This document shows positions 27,618 to 36,394 of a stretch of DNA of 64,000 nt, one piece after another; position 1 is the stretch's first letter; each line of letters starts with the position of its first letter. Source of the DNA: Rhodospirillaceae bacterium. Lineage in GTDB: Bacteria > Pseudomonadota > Alphaproteobacteria > Bin65. The stretch covers positions 1 through 64,000 of the forward strand of contig WTGH01000034.1 in the NCBI GenBank assembly GCA_011523655.1, read 5' to 3'. Under the pieces are notes generated by a model. That model made no database searches. It was not told the origin of the DNA and was given only the letters and a program-made list of their open reading frames with translations. Made by a program: the position numbers and the translations under genes.

Positions 27618-28388
27618 ATGACAGTGGCCGCTCGACGGATCCCGAACGGTGTCGCGCAGGCAGCGCACCTGGCCCCGGAGCACCCGGTAGCGGGCTATGT
27701 GCACGCCGCCACCCAGCTCGAAGGAGACTCCCTCCGCAAGCAGCTTGAAGCGGTCCTCCGGTACGCGCGCCACCGCGGCATGCAGCTCATACGAATCTAC
27801 TGCGACGAGTGCAGGGGCAGCCTGCGTATCGACAACCGTCCCGGCCTCCGGCAGCTGTTCCGCGACATCGAATGCGGGGCGGGCGATTTCGGGGCCGTCC
27901 TGCTCCTCGATCCCAGCCGCTGGAGCCGATCCCCGGATCCGGAACACGGCCTGGTTCTTGAGGACCGCTGCAAAAGGGCCGGCATCGACGTGCACTACTG
28001 TGCCGGGGATCCGTTTGGCGACGAACTCCCGGTTTCGACGCTCGTCAGGAGCATCGAGCGCGCCATGGTTCGCGACTATCCACGCAAGCTGACCGAATCC
28101 CATGCGTCCGCGCGCCGGGCTTGCGAAGAGAGCGAACGCCGGCGGCAGGTCCGGGAGCGCCGTCGACCGCCCGGCAGGGCGGAACTCCGGGCCCGGCAAT
28201 GCGGCCGATGCCGAATGAGCCGACCACCGACCTCGGTCGCTGCCGATGCCATGAACGGCAAGCCCGCACCCAGCGCACCGATGCTGGTCGTTCGAGCACG
28301 CGCCGTCGATCAAGATAACGCGACCGAACCCGCATTCGGCGACTTCACGCCAACCCCCGATCGCGCCAGCACGACGAGGACCTGGTGA
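27618..28388 (+). CDS. Serine-recombinase-like protein lacking the catalytic serine
   Basis: A 256-residue homologue of the resolvase catalytic domain, clearly related to the next gene: it shares NRPG, LLDPSRWSR and IDVHYC with the partner's YENRPGMQQ, VYDISRWGR and VQVHYC. Where the active recombinase has YLRMSTDLQ, this protein has YVHAATQLE, so the nucleophile serine is alanine and the nearby arginine is histidine. It also lacks the large C-terminal DNA-binding part; the tail is low-complexity. It ends in a GTGA overlap with the following recombinase gene. Possible roles are a regulatory partner or a decaying copy. Confidence 0.7.
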   Translation: MTVAARRIPNGVAQAAHLAPEHPVAGYVHAATQLEGDSLRKQLEAVLRYARHRGMQLIRIYCDECRGSLRIDNRPGLRQLFRDIECGAGDFGAVLLLDPSRWSRSPDPEHGLVLEDRCKRAGIDVHYCAGDPFGDELPVSTLVRSIERAMVRDYPRKLTESHASARRACEESERRRQVRERRRPPGRAELRARQCGRCRMSRPPTSVAADAMNGKPAPSAPMLVVRARAVDQDNATEPAFGDFTPTPDRASTTRTW

Positions 28389-29971
28389 GAGAAATGTCGA
28401 CTGCCAACCCGAATCCGCAATCGAAACCGCAGACACCGCAGACACCGCGGCACCGCGCCGTTGCCTATCTCCGGATGTCGACCGACCTCCAGCAATACTC
28501 GACCGAGAACCAGAAGGCGGCCATCGAGAAATACGCCGCCGAGAACGAGATGGAGATCGTCGCCACCTATTCGGACGAGGCGAGAAGCGGCCTGCGCTAC
28601 GAGAACCGGCCCGGCATGCAGCAAATGCTGGCGGATGCGCAAAGCGCGGATGCCGGTTTCGATACGATCCTCGTCTACGACATAAGCCGATGGGGCCGGT
28701 TTCAGGATCAGGACGAGGGCGCCGCCCTCGAATTCGCGTGCAGAAAGGCCAGGGTCCAGGTCCACTATTGCATGGAGCAATTCGTCAACGACGGCAGCCC
28801 GATGTCGACGGTGATGAAGAGCCTCGGGCGATATGCGGCCGCCGATTACAGCAGCAAACTCTCGGCTAAGGTGTTCGCCGGCCAGTGCCGGCTCATCGAG
28901 CGCGGCTACCGCCAGGGCGGCATGGCGGGCTACGGGCTGCGCCGGATGCGCATCGACCAGAAAGGAGAGCCGCAGGGCGTTCTCGACTGGGGCCAGCGCA
29001 AGAGCCTGCAGACCGACCGGGTGATCCTCGTGCCCGGACCGGAAGAAGAGGTCGAGACCGTCCGGTGGATGTACCGCGAGTTCATCGACGGCGGCAGGCT
29101 GGAAGGCGAGATCGCCGCGGCTCTCAACGAGAAGGGGGTCGCGACGGATCTCGGCCGGCCCTGGACCCGCGGCACCGTCCACCAGGTTCTGACCAACGAG
29201 AAATACATCGGCAACAACGTCTTCAACCGGCATTCCTACAAGCTGAAGAAGACCCACAAGGACAACCCGCCGGAGGAATGGGTCCGGGCGGACGGCGCCT
29301 TCGAGGCGATCGTGGACCCGCAACTGTTCTTCACCGCCCAGGGCATGATCCGCGAGCGCAACCGCCGGTTCTCCAACGACGAGTTGCTGGACCGCCTCAA
29401 GCGGCTCTTCAAGCAAAAGGGCTTTCTCTCCGGCATCGTCATCGACGATGCCGAGAACATGCCGTCGAGCGCCTGCTATGCCGCGCGCTTTGGCAGTCTG
29501 GTCCGCGCGTACACGCTGGTCGGCTTCACGCCCGAGCGCGACTACGAGTACATCGAGATCAACCGGACGCTCCGCCGCAGCCACGCCGCGGTCGTCGCCG
29601 AGACGATAGAGGAAATCGAAAGGATCGGCGGCGCCGTCTCGCGCGATCCCGCCACCGACCTGCTGACCGTCAACGGCGAGTTCACCGCCTCCATCGTGCT
29701 GTCCCGCTGCCGGCCGACGAAGGCCGGATCGAAGCGCTGGAAGATCCGCCTCGACACCGGGCTCGCGCCCGACCTGACGGTCGCGCTGCGCATGGATGCG
29801 GCGAACGAGGCGGTGCTCGATTACTACCTGCTGCCGTTGCCGATGCTGGACACGAACCGCATCCGGCTCGCTGAGGAAAACGGGCTGGTGCTGGACGCCT
29901 TCCGCTTCGAGACCCTGGATCATTTCTTCGCCATGGCCGAGCGGGCCCTCATCTCGGAGCTCGCGTCATGA
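28385..29971 (+). CDS. Large serine recombinase
   Basis: A 528-residue site-specific recombinase. The N-terminal resolvase domain has the nucleophile in AVAYLRMSTDLQ, then QQYSTENQKAAIEKYA and VYDISRWGRFQD. The recombinase domain follows with RQGGMAGYGLRRM, EVETVRWMYREFIDGG and GTVHQVLTNEKYIGNNVF. It can cut and rejoin DNA to mobilise the cassette. The start is GTG 28385 by overlap with the previous stop; an ATG at 28394 gives a product three residues shorter. It overlaps the ParB-like gene by 4 nt (ATGA). Confidence 0.88.
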   Translation: MREMSTANPNPQSKPQTPQTPRHRAVAYLRMSTDLQQYSTENQKAAIEKYAAENEMEIVATYSDEARSGLRYENRPGMQQMLADAQSADAGFDTILVYDISRWGRFQDQDEGAALEFACRKARVQVHYCMEQFVNDGSPMSTVMKSLGRYAAADYSSKLSAKVFAGQCRLIERGYRQGGMAGYGLRRMRIDQKGEPQGVLDWGQRKSLQTDRVILVPGPEEEVETVRWMYREFIDGGRLEGEIAAALNEKGVATDLGRPWTRGTVHQVLTNEKYIGNNVFNRHSYKLKKTHKDNPPEEWVRADGAFEAIVDPQLFFTAQGMIRERNRRFSNDELLDRLKRLFKQKGFLSGIVIDDAENMPSSACYAARFGSLVRAYTLVGFTPERDYEYIEINRTLRRSHAAVVAETIEEIERIGGAVSRDPATDLLTVNGEFTASIVLSRCRPTKAGSKRWKIRLDTGLAPDLTVALRMDAANEAVLDYYLLPLPMLDTNRIRLAEENGLVLDAFRFETLDHFFAMAERALISELAS

Positions 29972-30864
29972 CCGGCCGGGACGACGGCATCACGGTCATT
30001 CGCATTCCGGTCGACCGGATCAGGGTCCTCAATCCCCGGGAACGCGACAGGAAGAAGTTTCAGGAGGTCGTCGACAGCATCGGAAGGGTCGGCCTCAAGC
30101 AGCCCATCAAGGTAACCCGCCTCAACGGCTCGGGCGGTGGGGCCGAATACGGGCTGGTCTACGGCCAGGGCAGACTCGAGGCGTTCATTGCGCTCGGGGA
30201 GAAAGAGATCCCGGCGATCGTCGCCGACCTTTCCGAGGAAGACAGCCTGCTCATGAGCCTGGTGGAGAATGTCGCCCGCCGGCACCGCCGCCCGACCGAG
30301 TTGCTTCGGGAGATCGGCGCTCTCGGAAAGCGCGGCTACACGGATGCGCAGATCGCGCGCAAGATCGGGTTTTCGCCGAAATACGTTCACGACATCCGCC
30401 GGCTGCTGGGAGCCGGCGAGGAACGGCTTTTGGATGCAGTCGAGGCGGGCCGGATGCCGCTCAACGTGGCGGTGGACATCGCAGCGGCGGAAGACGGACG
30501 CGCACAGCAGGTCTTGGCCGACGCCTATGAGAGCGGGGCCCTGAGCGGCAAGCAACTGATCGAAGCCAAGCGCCAGGTCGAGCGGCGTCAGAGATTCGGC
30601 AAGGCGCACCTGTCGATCCAGGCGAAGCGCGGCCGGAATCGCACCTCGTCGACCCAGCTGATCCGCGCATTGAAGAACCAGGCGCAACAGCAGCGCCTGA
30701 CGATCAAGCGGGCGGAAATCACCGCCAGCCGGCTCCGGCTCGTCGTCCAGGGTCTCCACATGCTGCTGGCCGACGAGCATTTCGTCACCCTGCTGCGCGC
30801 CGAGAAGGTCCACACGATGCCCGCCCCGCTCGCGCGCCTGATCGAGGAACTCAGGGAGGACTGA
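29968..30864 (+). CDS. ParB/RepB-like partition protein (first of two)
   Basis: A 298-residue ParB-family protein. The N-terminal ParB/sulfiredoxin-like domain has VDRIRVLNPRERD, SIGRVGLKQPIKVTRL, the YGLVYGQGRLEAFIALGEKEIPAIV box and the arginine pair in ENVARRHR. The helix-turn-helix is in YTDAQIARKIGFSPKYVHDIRRLLG. No ParA gene lies next to it. The ATGA overlap with the serine recombinase suggests it works with the recombinase, perhaps in synapsis or regulation, rather than in plasmid partition. That role is inference. Confidence 0.82.
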   Translation: MTGRDDGITVIRIPVDRIRVLNPRERDRKKFQEVVDSIGRVGLKQPIKVTRLNGSGGGAEYGLVYGQGRLEAFIALGEKEIPAIVADLSEEDSLLMSLVENVARRHRRPTELLREIGALGKRGYTDAQIARKIGFSPKYVHDIRRLLGAGEERLLDAVEAGRMPLNVAVDIAAAEDGRAQQVLADAYESGALSGKQLIEAKRQVERRQRFGKAHLSIQAKRGRNRTSSTQLIRALKNQAQQQRLTIKRAEITASRLRLVVQGLHMLLADEHFVTLLRAEKVHTMPAPLARLIEELRED

Positions 30865-30865
30865 C

Positions 30866-31501
30866 ATGGCCGGCAGAGTCCCGACCGGTTTCGAGCTCGA
30901 AAGCGTGACGATCGCGGTGGCGGACATCCTCCCGCTCAAGAGAATCCCCGCCAAGATAAAGACGGGCCGGAAATACCGTCAGATTACGGCGTCGATCCGG
31001 GAAATCGGCATCGTCCAGCCGCCTGTCGTGGCGCGCCACCCCAAATTGCCGGGCAAGTTCCTGCTGCTGGAGGGTCACCTGAGGATCGAGGTGCTGAAGG
31101 ACCTGGGGATCGAAGAGGTGGTCTGCCTGGTTTCCAGCGACGACGAGACCTTCACCTACAACCGGCAGGTCAACCGCCTCGCGACGATCCAGGAACACAG
31201 GATGATCCTGAAGCTCGTCGAGCGCGGCGTTTCCGAACAGCGGATCGCCGAGGCCCTCGACGTCAACGTTGCCAGCATCCGCGCCAAGCTAAACCTGTTG
31301 CACGGCGTCTGTCCGGAAGCGGTGGAACTGCTCAAGGACAGGCAGTGCCCGATGGCAACCGTTCGGGCCCTGAAGAAGATGAAACCCGTACGGCAGGTGG
31401 ACGCCGTGGAAATGATGATCGCGATGAACAACTACACCGTCCTTCATGCGGGTCCGGCAAGTGGTACGACATGGCCGTCGCCGAGGAGAACGAGCGGCTG
31501 A
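30866..31501 (+). pseudogene. RepB/ParB-like protein (second), truncated C terminus
   Basis: It starts 1 nt after the preceding ParB-like gene. Recognisable parts are LPLKRIPAKIKTGRKYRQI, SIREIGIVQPPVVARHPK, the LLLEGHLRIEVLKDLGI box, and NRQVNRLATIQEHRMILK with a helix-turn-helix in VSEQRIAEALDVNVASIRAK. Homology ends after MMIAMNNYTV; family members continue for about 80 more residues. The remaining residues (from LHAGPASG) look like out-of-frame read-through across a junction near 31440. The gene is probably cut by the neighbouring conjugation fragment, and 29 nt separate it from the end of traG on the other strand. Confidence 0.65.
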
Positions 31502-31529
31502 TGCGCGGGAGTTGAGCCCGACCCCGGCG

Positions 31530-34448
31530 TCACGGCGAGGACTCGCCCCAGCCCGTTTGATCCGGCGGCGGTCGCTTCCTGGCACTGCCGCCGGAAGTCC
31601 CGTCCGGCACGGCGTTCTTCGCGCTGCCGAACAGGTTGCCGGCGAGCCAGTCGCCGACCACGGGCAGGTTTTCGGTCGCGTGTTGCCCGAACGGCTTGTC
31701 CGTCTCGCCCGCGATGCCGGCCCCGACCGCCGCCGCCTCGTCCTTCGCGACCGTTTGGCGCGCTTCCCGGGCCGTGCCCTTCATGACCAGGTCGGTCTTC
31801 GTCTCCGCCCGCTCGGAGCGCGCCGCCGCTTCGGTCTCGCCCGGCCGCGGCGCGCCGGCGTCCTTCGCCCGCTTGCGCACCGCGTCCGCGCCGCCGGCAT
31901 GGGCCGCCGCGGTCTCTCCGGCAGAGGCGTCGCGCAATCTTGCCGCGCCGGCATCGTATGCCGCCGCGCCACCGACGGTGGACGGATCGGGTCCCGCAGG
32001 GGCGGGGTATTTCTCGGCGATGAAGGCGGCGGCGTATTCCCGGAGCTGTTCCGAATCCTCCGCCGTCTGCGGCGAGGCGATGCGCATGGCCCCGGCGGCG
32101 CCGATCGCGCGCCCGTCCGTGCCCTTCCGTTCGGAGAGCCAGGCGAAGAAGGGCTGGCCCAGTTCGCGCTCGATCGCCTGGGCGTCCGAGCGCACCTGGG
32201 CCGCCTGCTCGGACCAGCTCTCGGACTCCTGCCTTGCCACCGAGGCGCGTTCCTGGAACGTCCGCATGCGGGTCAGGTTGGCCGACAGGCTCTCGTCCAG
32301 GCTCGCCTGTTCGCTGTCGCCCGTCTGGGTGGAATAGCGCCGGGAAGCGTCGGCGACCTGCGACCAGGTCTCGGTCACGCCGTACTGGCGGTCGTATTCC
32401 TTGACCCGGTTCCAGGCGTCCTGCTCGATGGTCTGGCCGCGCCACATGACCGAGCCTTCGGCGCCCGCCTTGACCACGAAGTCCCAGCCGCCGCCGATCC
32501 GGGCCTGACCGGTCAGCACCGCCGCCTGGTTCTTGGAGATGCCGGCGATCTCCGCCAGCTTCTCGACATGGGAGTCGAGCTGCTGGGCCTGGCTGCTCTC
32601 GGTTTCCGTCACACCCCGCGCATATGCCTCGCCCGTGGACACGTCGTGCGAATAACGCTGCATCATCGCGGTGGCGTCGGTGACGGCGGCGTTGCGCGCC
32701 TGGCCCGCCTCGGCCGACCAGTGCTGCGAGAGGGTCCGCGCATGGGCCGCCCGCTGCTCGTGGCTGGTCGCCAGCGACTCCGAGAGCCGCACCCCTGCCG
32801 CCGGAATCCGGCTGGTGGCGGCGCCGGCATCGGCCACCACCGTGCCGTCGCCGGTCACGGTCATCGCCGCGCCCGCCGGCGCATAGCCGGTATAGCGGTC
32901 GGTATCGACATGGGCCGAGGTACGGATCTGGCGGCCCTCCAGGGTCGCGAAGCGGTGGGTGTCGTAGCCGGTGGTGGCCAATGACAGGTTGCCCGTCGTG
33001 CCCTCATGCGCAGCCGAGCTTGCCGCATCCTGCCCGACCGCGAGCACCGAGGTCGCAAGAACCGTCGCCTTCGACAGCCCGTAGGCCAGCGCGGCGGCCA
33101 GGAACGGCACCGACATGGAGAGGTATCCCGACATCACAGCGACGTCCGAGGCGACCGCCCGGATCCCGGCCTGCGCCACCAGCGAGATGCCGATGTCGCC
33201 GTTCGGCATCGCCGCAGCGGCCGACATGCGCTCGGCCGCCTCGCCCATCGAGATGCGATGCAGCACCGCGTAGAGCGGCCCCCAGGACTGGAGCCAGACC
33301 AGCCCGGTAACATAGGACCGGAATATGGTTGCCCCGGCCGGGGTCAGCATCAGCAGCACCGCCATCGGGAAGGCGCCGACATAGAGGCACTCGAAGACGA
33401 TCCGCAGCAGCGGCACCCAGGTCTCGGCCTGGCGCCCGATCGCCCGGTAGGCGGAGACGGTCTGGGCTTCGGCCCTTGCCTCGGTGTAGGCGCGCAGGGC
33501 CGCGGCGTTCCCGGCCTCCGCCGCCCACTGCTCGCCGGCGTCGTGGACCGCGTTCAGCACCATCTGCTGGCGCATGATCTCGCCCGCGGACCGCGCGGCG
33601 CCGATCAGGAAGTTGTGGGCGGCCGGCAGCGCGGCCAGCAGCTCGGCACGCGCCAGCGCCTCGGTCCGCGCGTCCGGGAATATCCGTCGCCCGAACACCG
33701 TGCCGGCGCGGGCGATTTCGGCGGTCCACTGGGCGTTGAGGCGCGCAGCCCCCGCCTGGCAGGTGACGATCTGGCGGTCGATCGCGGTCGTGCCCGAAAC
33801 GCCACCCGGCTGGCGCGTCGCGAACTCGAACATGCGCGCCGGCGAGGCCCCGGCGGAAGGCGAGCCGGTGGCGGTGACCAGCGACCAGATGTCGGTCGAC
33901 TCCCGCAGGTCGTCGGCCGAGATGTGACCCAGCAGCAGAGCGTGAAACACGCATTGCCGGGCGTAGTTGCGGACGTTGCGGGCGAACACCGCATCGGTGA
34001 TCTCGAGACGGGTGGTCCTGGCGGCGAGCCGGGCCCCGAAGATCAGCCCGTGGCGCCGGTACTGGAGATCGTTGGGCAGGGCGAAGGCCTGCTCGGTCAA
34101 TCTTGTAAGGCCATCGCCTACTTGCGAGGTTAGCGAGACGAACAGCGCGAGCCCGATCGGGACGTTGGCGACCACGGCCGGGGCCAGGGTCGGGTCGAGC
34201 CGGTCGACCACCCGCACCGTCGCCTTGGGAACGATCATCGCGCCCCAGACCACGGCGAACAGCAGGATCCACTTGGCGTTGTCCTTCCACGAGCCGCCGA
34301 AAGCGGTGCGGAACAGGACCCAGGCCAGCCCCGCCACCCCGGCGAGCTGCCCGAGGGTGACGAAGGCGCCGCCCGAGGTGATCGCCGCCACGGCGTTCAG
34401 CAGGTCGACCAGGTAGACGCCGCCGCCGAGGGTGAAGAGCTCGTACAT
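31530..34448 (-). CDS. traG: Conjugal transfer protein TraG (F-type, N-terminal domain)
   Basis: A 972-residue protein with the N-terminal TraG domain of F-type mating-pair stabilisation: a membrane-rich start (ELFTLGGGVYLVDLLNAV, WILLFAVVWGAMIVP, LALFVSLTSQV) and a central region with VLLMLTPAG, SYVTGLVWLQSWGPLYAVLHRIS and FLAAALAYGLSK. A long soluble, alanine-rich, partly coiled C terminus ends in a proline- and arginine-rich tail. It would sit in the inner membrane and contact the recipient. No complete transfer operon is present; a possible TraH end lies just upstream and nothing follows. The frame is intact, but the gene is functionally orphaned here. Confidence 0.85.
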   Translation of the reverse strand: MYELFTLGGGVYLVDLLNAVAAITSGGAFVTLGQLAGVAGLAWVLFRTAFGGSWKDNAKWILLFAVVWGAMIVPKATVRVVDRLDPTLAPAVVANVPIGLALFVSLTSQVGDGLTRLTEQAFALPNDLQYRRHGLIFGARLAARTTRLEITDAVFARNVRNYARQCVFHALLLGHISADDLRESTDIWSLVTATGSPSAGASPARMFEFATRQPGGVSGTTAIDRQIVTCQAGAARLNAQWTAEIARAGTVFGRRIFPDARTEALARAELLAALPAAHNFLIGAARSAGEIMRQQMVLNAVHDAGEQWAAEAGNAAALRAYTEARAEAQTVSAYRAIGRQAETWVPLLRIVFECLYVGAFPMAVLLMLTPAGATIFRSYVTGLVWLQSWGPLYAVLHRISMGEAAERMSAAAAMPNGDIGISLVAQAGIRAVASDVAVMSGYLSMSVPFLAAALAYGLSKATVLATSVLAVGQDAASSAAHEGTTGNLSLATTGYDTHRFATLEGRQIRTSAHVDTDRYTGYAPAGAAMTVTGDGTVVADAGAATSRIPAAGVRLSESLATSHEQRAAHARTLSQHWSAEAGQARNAAVTDATAMMQRYSHDVSTGEAYARGVTETESSQAQQLDSHVEKLAEIAGISKNQAAVLTGQARIGGGWDFVVKAGAEGSVMWRGQTIEQDAWNRVKEYDRQYGVTETWSQVADASRRYSTQTGDSEQASLDESLSANLTRMRTFQERASVARQESESWSEQAAQVRSDAQAIERELGQPFFAWLSERKGTDGRAIGAAGAMRIASPQTAEDSEQLREYAAAFIAEKYPAPAGPDPSTVGGAAAYDAGAARLRDASAGETAAAHAGGADAVRKRAKDAGAPRPGETEAAARSERAETKTDLVMKGTAREARQTVAKDEAAAVGAGIAGETDKPFGQHATENLPVVGDWLAGNLFGSAKNAVPDGTSGGSARKRPPPDQTGWGESSP

Positions 34449-34479
34449 GACTCAGGAATCGGGGATCAGGGATCGGGGA

Positions 34480-34605
34480 TCAGCGCGAGCCGGCCCCGGC
34501 GCCGCCGCGGGCGTAGGCGAGTGCGGCCCGGAGATCGGCCGACAGGGCTCCGGCGAGTTCGGTCTCGATCAGGCGCAGCTTTTCGACCACGGCGAGCGTC
34601 GTGTT
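34480..34605 (-). pseudogene. C-terminal fragment, possibly TraH
   Basis: About 42 codons on the traG strand end 32 nt before its start: VNTTLAVVEKLRLIETELA, then ALSADLRAALAYARGG. In F-type operons traH precedes traG, and a short C-terminal fragment in this place would fit traH. The sequence alone is too short to prove it. Homology stops where an EF-hand fragment begins on the opposite strand. Confidence 0.35.
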
Positions 34606-34749
34606 GACGCGGTCGTCACCCGCGCCGAGTTCGACCGGCCGCTCGCCGGCATCGTCCAACGGCTGGACCGCGACGGCGACGGCGGCCTCTCCATGAAGGA
34701 CCGCTGGGACGACGATGACGACGACCGGCGCGGGCGGGACGACGACTAG
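34606..34749 (+). pseudogene. C-terminal fragment of an EF-hand protein
   Basis: The plus strand reads TRAEFDRPLAGIVQRLDRDGDGGLSM followed by a run of aspartates and a TAG. LDRDGDGGLS is a calcium-binding EF-hand loop. The N-terminal part is missing, replaced by the antisense of the conjugation fragment. It directly precedes the cytochrome b561 gene, a pairing I recall in related bacteria, so this may be the surviving end of a chromosomal gene cut by insertion. Confidence 0.6.
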
Positions 34750-34836
34750 GACCTCGACGGCGGCATCCCGGCCGGCGCCCGCTCCCCGCGGGTCGCCGGC
34801 GGGAGGCCTTGGCGCCCCGACCGGAGGAGCATGACG

Positions 34837-35379
34837 ATGACCGAAGAACGATACCACCTCACCGCGCGCCTGATGCACTGGATCATGGCGCTCGGCTTCG
34901 TCTTCATGTGGGCGTGCGGCTACGCGATGACAACGCTGGTCGCGGAGGACTCCCCGCTTGAGGAGTTCCTGTTCGACCTGCACATCTCCGTCGGCGTGAC
35001 GCTGCTCGCCCTGCTCGTCCTGCGCATCGCGATCCGCATGGTGCACCGGCCGCCACCGCTGCCGGCTACGATCCGGGGTGTGGAGCGCAACGCCGCACAT
35101 CTCGGCCACGCCGCGCTCTACGCTCTTCCCGCGCTGGTGATTGCGGCCGGCTGGGCGGAGACCAACTTCGGCGGCCACGCCGTGCAGTGGTTCGGCATCG
35201 GGATGCCCCGCGTCTTCCCCGAGACCGGGGAGGATCTCCAGGAGATCGCCGAAGACACGCACAGGTTGCTCGCCTACGCGATGCTGGCGGTTGCTGCCGG
35301 CCACGTTGCGGCGGCGTTCAAGCATCGCTGGCTCGAGGGCCACGACGTCATCCGCCGCATGACCTTCGGCGGCGGGTAG
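34837..35379 (+). CDS. Cytochrome b561-type membrane protein
   Basis: A 180-residue four-helix cytochrome b561. Histidines suited to haem binding lie in LTARLMHWIMALG, FDLHISVGVTLLALLV, LGHAALYALPALVI and EDTHRLLAYAMLAVAAGHVAAAF. It would carry electrons across the inner membrane, to or from quinone. ATG 34837 was chosen because it is 9 nt from GGAGG; ATG 34831 is only 3 nt away. The preceding EF-hand fragment is broken but this gene is intact. Confidence 0.88.
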   Translation: MTEERYHLTARLMHWIMALGFVFMWACGYAMTTLVAEDSPLEEFLFDLHISVGVTLLALLVLRIAIRMVHRPPPLPATIRGVERNAAHLGHAALYALPALVIAAGWAETNFGGHAVQWFGIGMPRVFPETGEDLQEIAEDTHRLLAYAMLAVAAGHVAAAFKHRWLEGHDVIRRMTFGGG

Positions 35380-35445
35380 GGGATCGCCGTTCCGGCGCCG
35401 GGAGCGCGGAGGGCCCGCCCCCCGTTGGCGAACGCCCCGGACGGA

Positions 35446-35676
35446 AATGGGAAACTGTTCCTCATCGGGCGGGAGGAGCACTTCGCGACCCACGAGTTCC
35501 GGCGGCGGTAGAAGGCCGGCATTGCTCGACCTCGGCGCCCGCCGCATCGCCGATATGGAGGAGGCAGGCATCGGCATCCAAGTGCTCTGGTCGGTGTCGC
35601 CCGGCGCCGACCGGCTCCCGGCGGCCGACCTGCCCCGGGCGACCAAGGAGAGGATCGCGCACGGCAACGCCCGGAT
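35446..35676 (+). pseudogene. Amidohydrolase N-terminal fragment
   Basis: KLFLIGREEHFATHEF resembles the start of an amidohydrolase (metal-ligand region EEHFAT). After a TAG and frame change comes LLDLGARRIADMEEAGIGIQVLWSVSPGADRLPAADLP, the next conserved stretch of that family. It then runs directly into one copy of a 68-bp inverted repeat. Only about 70 codons remain, so the gene is dead. Confidence 0.55.
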
Positions 35677-35738
35677 GAAGCTCCAGGCGCGGACCGGATC
35701 CCAGACAACCGGTTGTCCGCGGCGCCGTCCGCCGCGGG
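35671..35738 (+). repeat. Inverted repeat, copy A
   Basis: About 68 bp beginning CCGGATGAAGCTCCAGGC, nearly identical (a few mismatches) to the reverse complement of 36437-36505. Copy B lies in the DUF2285/DUF6499-like coding frame, so copy A is a duplicated inverted piece of that gene fused to the amidohydrolase fragment. Confidence 0.8.
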
Positions 35739-35854
35739 CTCGCCCCCGCCCTTCGTAAATAGATTCTGGCAATCCCGCCTTCGCAGGACCCGCGCTACTC
35801 CTGCGGTCTCGGCACGCGGTAACGGCGCCGGCGGCGGGCTTCGACCCGATAACG

Positions 35855-36288
35855 GTGACGATCGCCGACCACGCGCCGCTGTATTTCCAGGTCACGGGCG
35901 GCCAGGGGAGGGAGGAATTTACAGCGACCCTCGCGAACGGGAATAGCGTGACCTTCCCGAGCGGGGGAGTGACCTTCTTCGTGGACCTCAACCGGGCGGC
36001 GGCGCACACGGTCACGCTGGACTACGCAACGGCGGACGGCTCGGCGACCGCGGGCACGGACTACACGGCCAAATCGGGCACGCTGACCTTCGCGCCGGGC
36101 GAGACGCGCAAGCTGGTCCGGGTGGCTACCGGCTCGGCTGGCACCTGACCTCGGCGGTCCAGGGCGATCCCGGCTTCGAGGTCAGCCTCGACGCCACCCG
36201 CCGCGAGGCCGCCAACGACCCCGGAACGGGATCCGGGGCAGGCAAGCCCGAGCACGCGGTCATGCTCCGAAGCCTGATCCGCTGGTGA
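35855..36288 (+). pseudogene. Collapsed Calx-beta / outer-membrane barrel protein
   Basis: A Calx-beta module (VDLNRAAAHTVTLDYATADG, then TAGTDYTAKSGTLTFAPGE) is followed, in another frame from about 36124, by GYRLGWHLTSAV and FEVSLDATRREAAND, then MLRSLIRW and a stop. The second part matches the last strands of an autotransporter-like beta-barrel ending in tryptophan. A long surface protein has lost its middle and most of its barrel. Confidence 0.55.
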
Positions 36289-36394
36289 GTGCGGGACCAT
36301 GCGGCGTCGGCGCCCCGGGGGTGTCTCCTCTCCGCCCTTCGGGGCGCCTTCCTTCCCGAAACCCGGACCGGCAGACCGTGCGGCGGCGCCTGCG

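Noticed and set aside
28310-29923. 537-codon minus-strand frame
   Set aside because: Antisense of the large serine recombinase, which has all catalytic and recombinase motifs.
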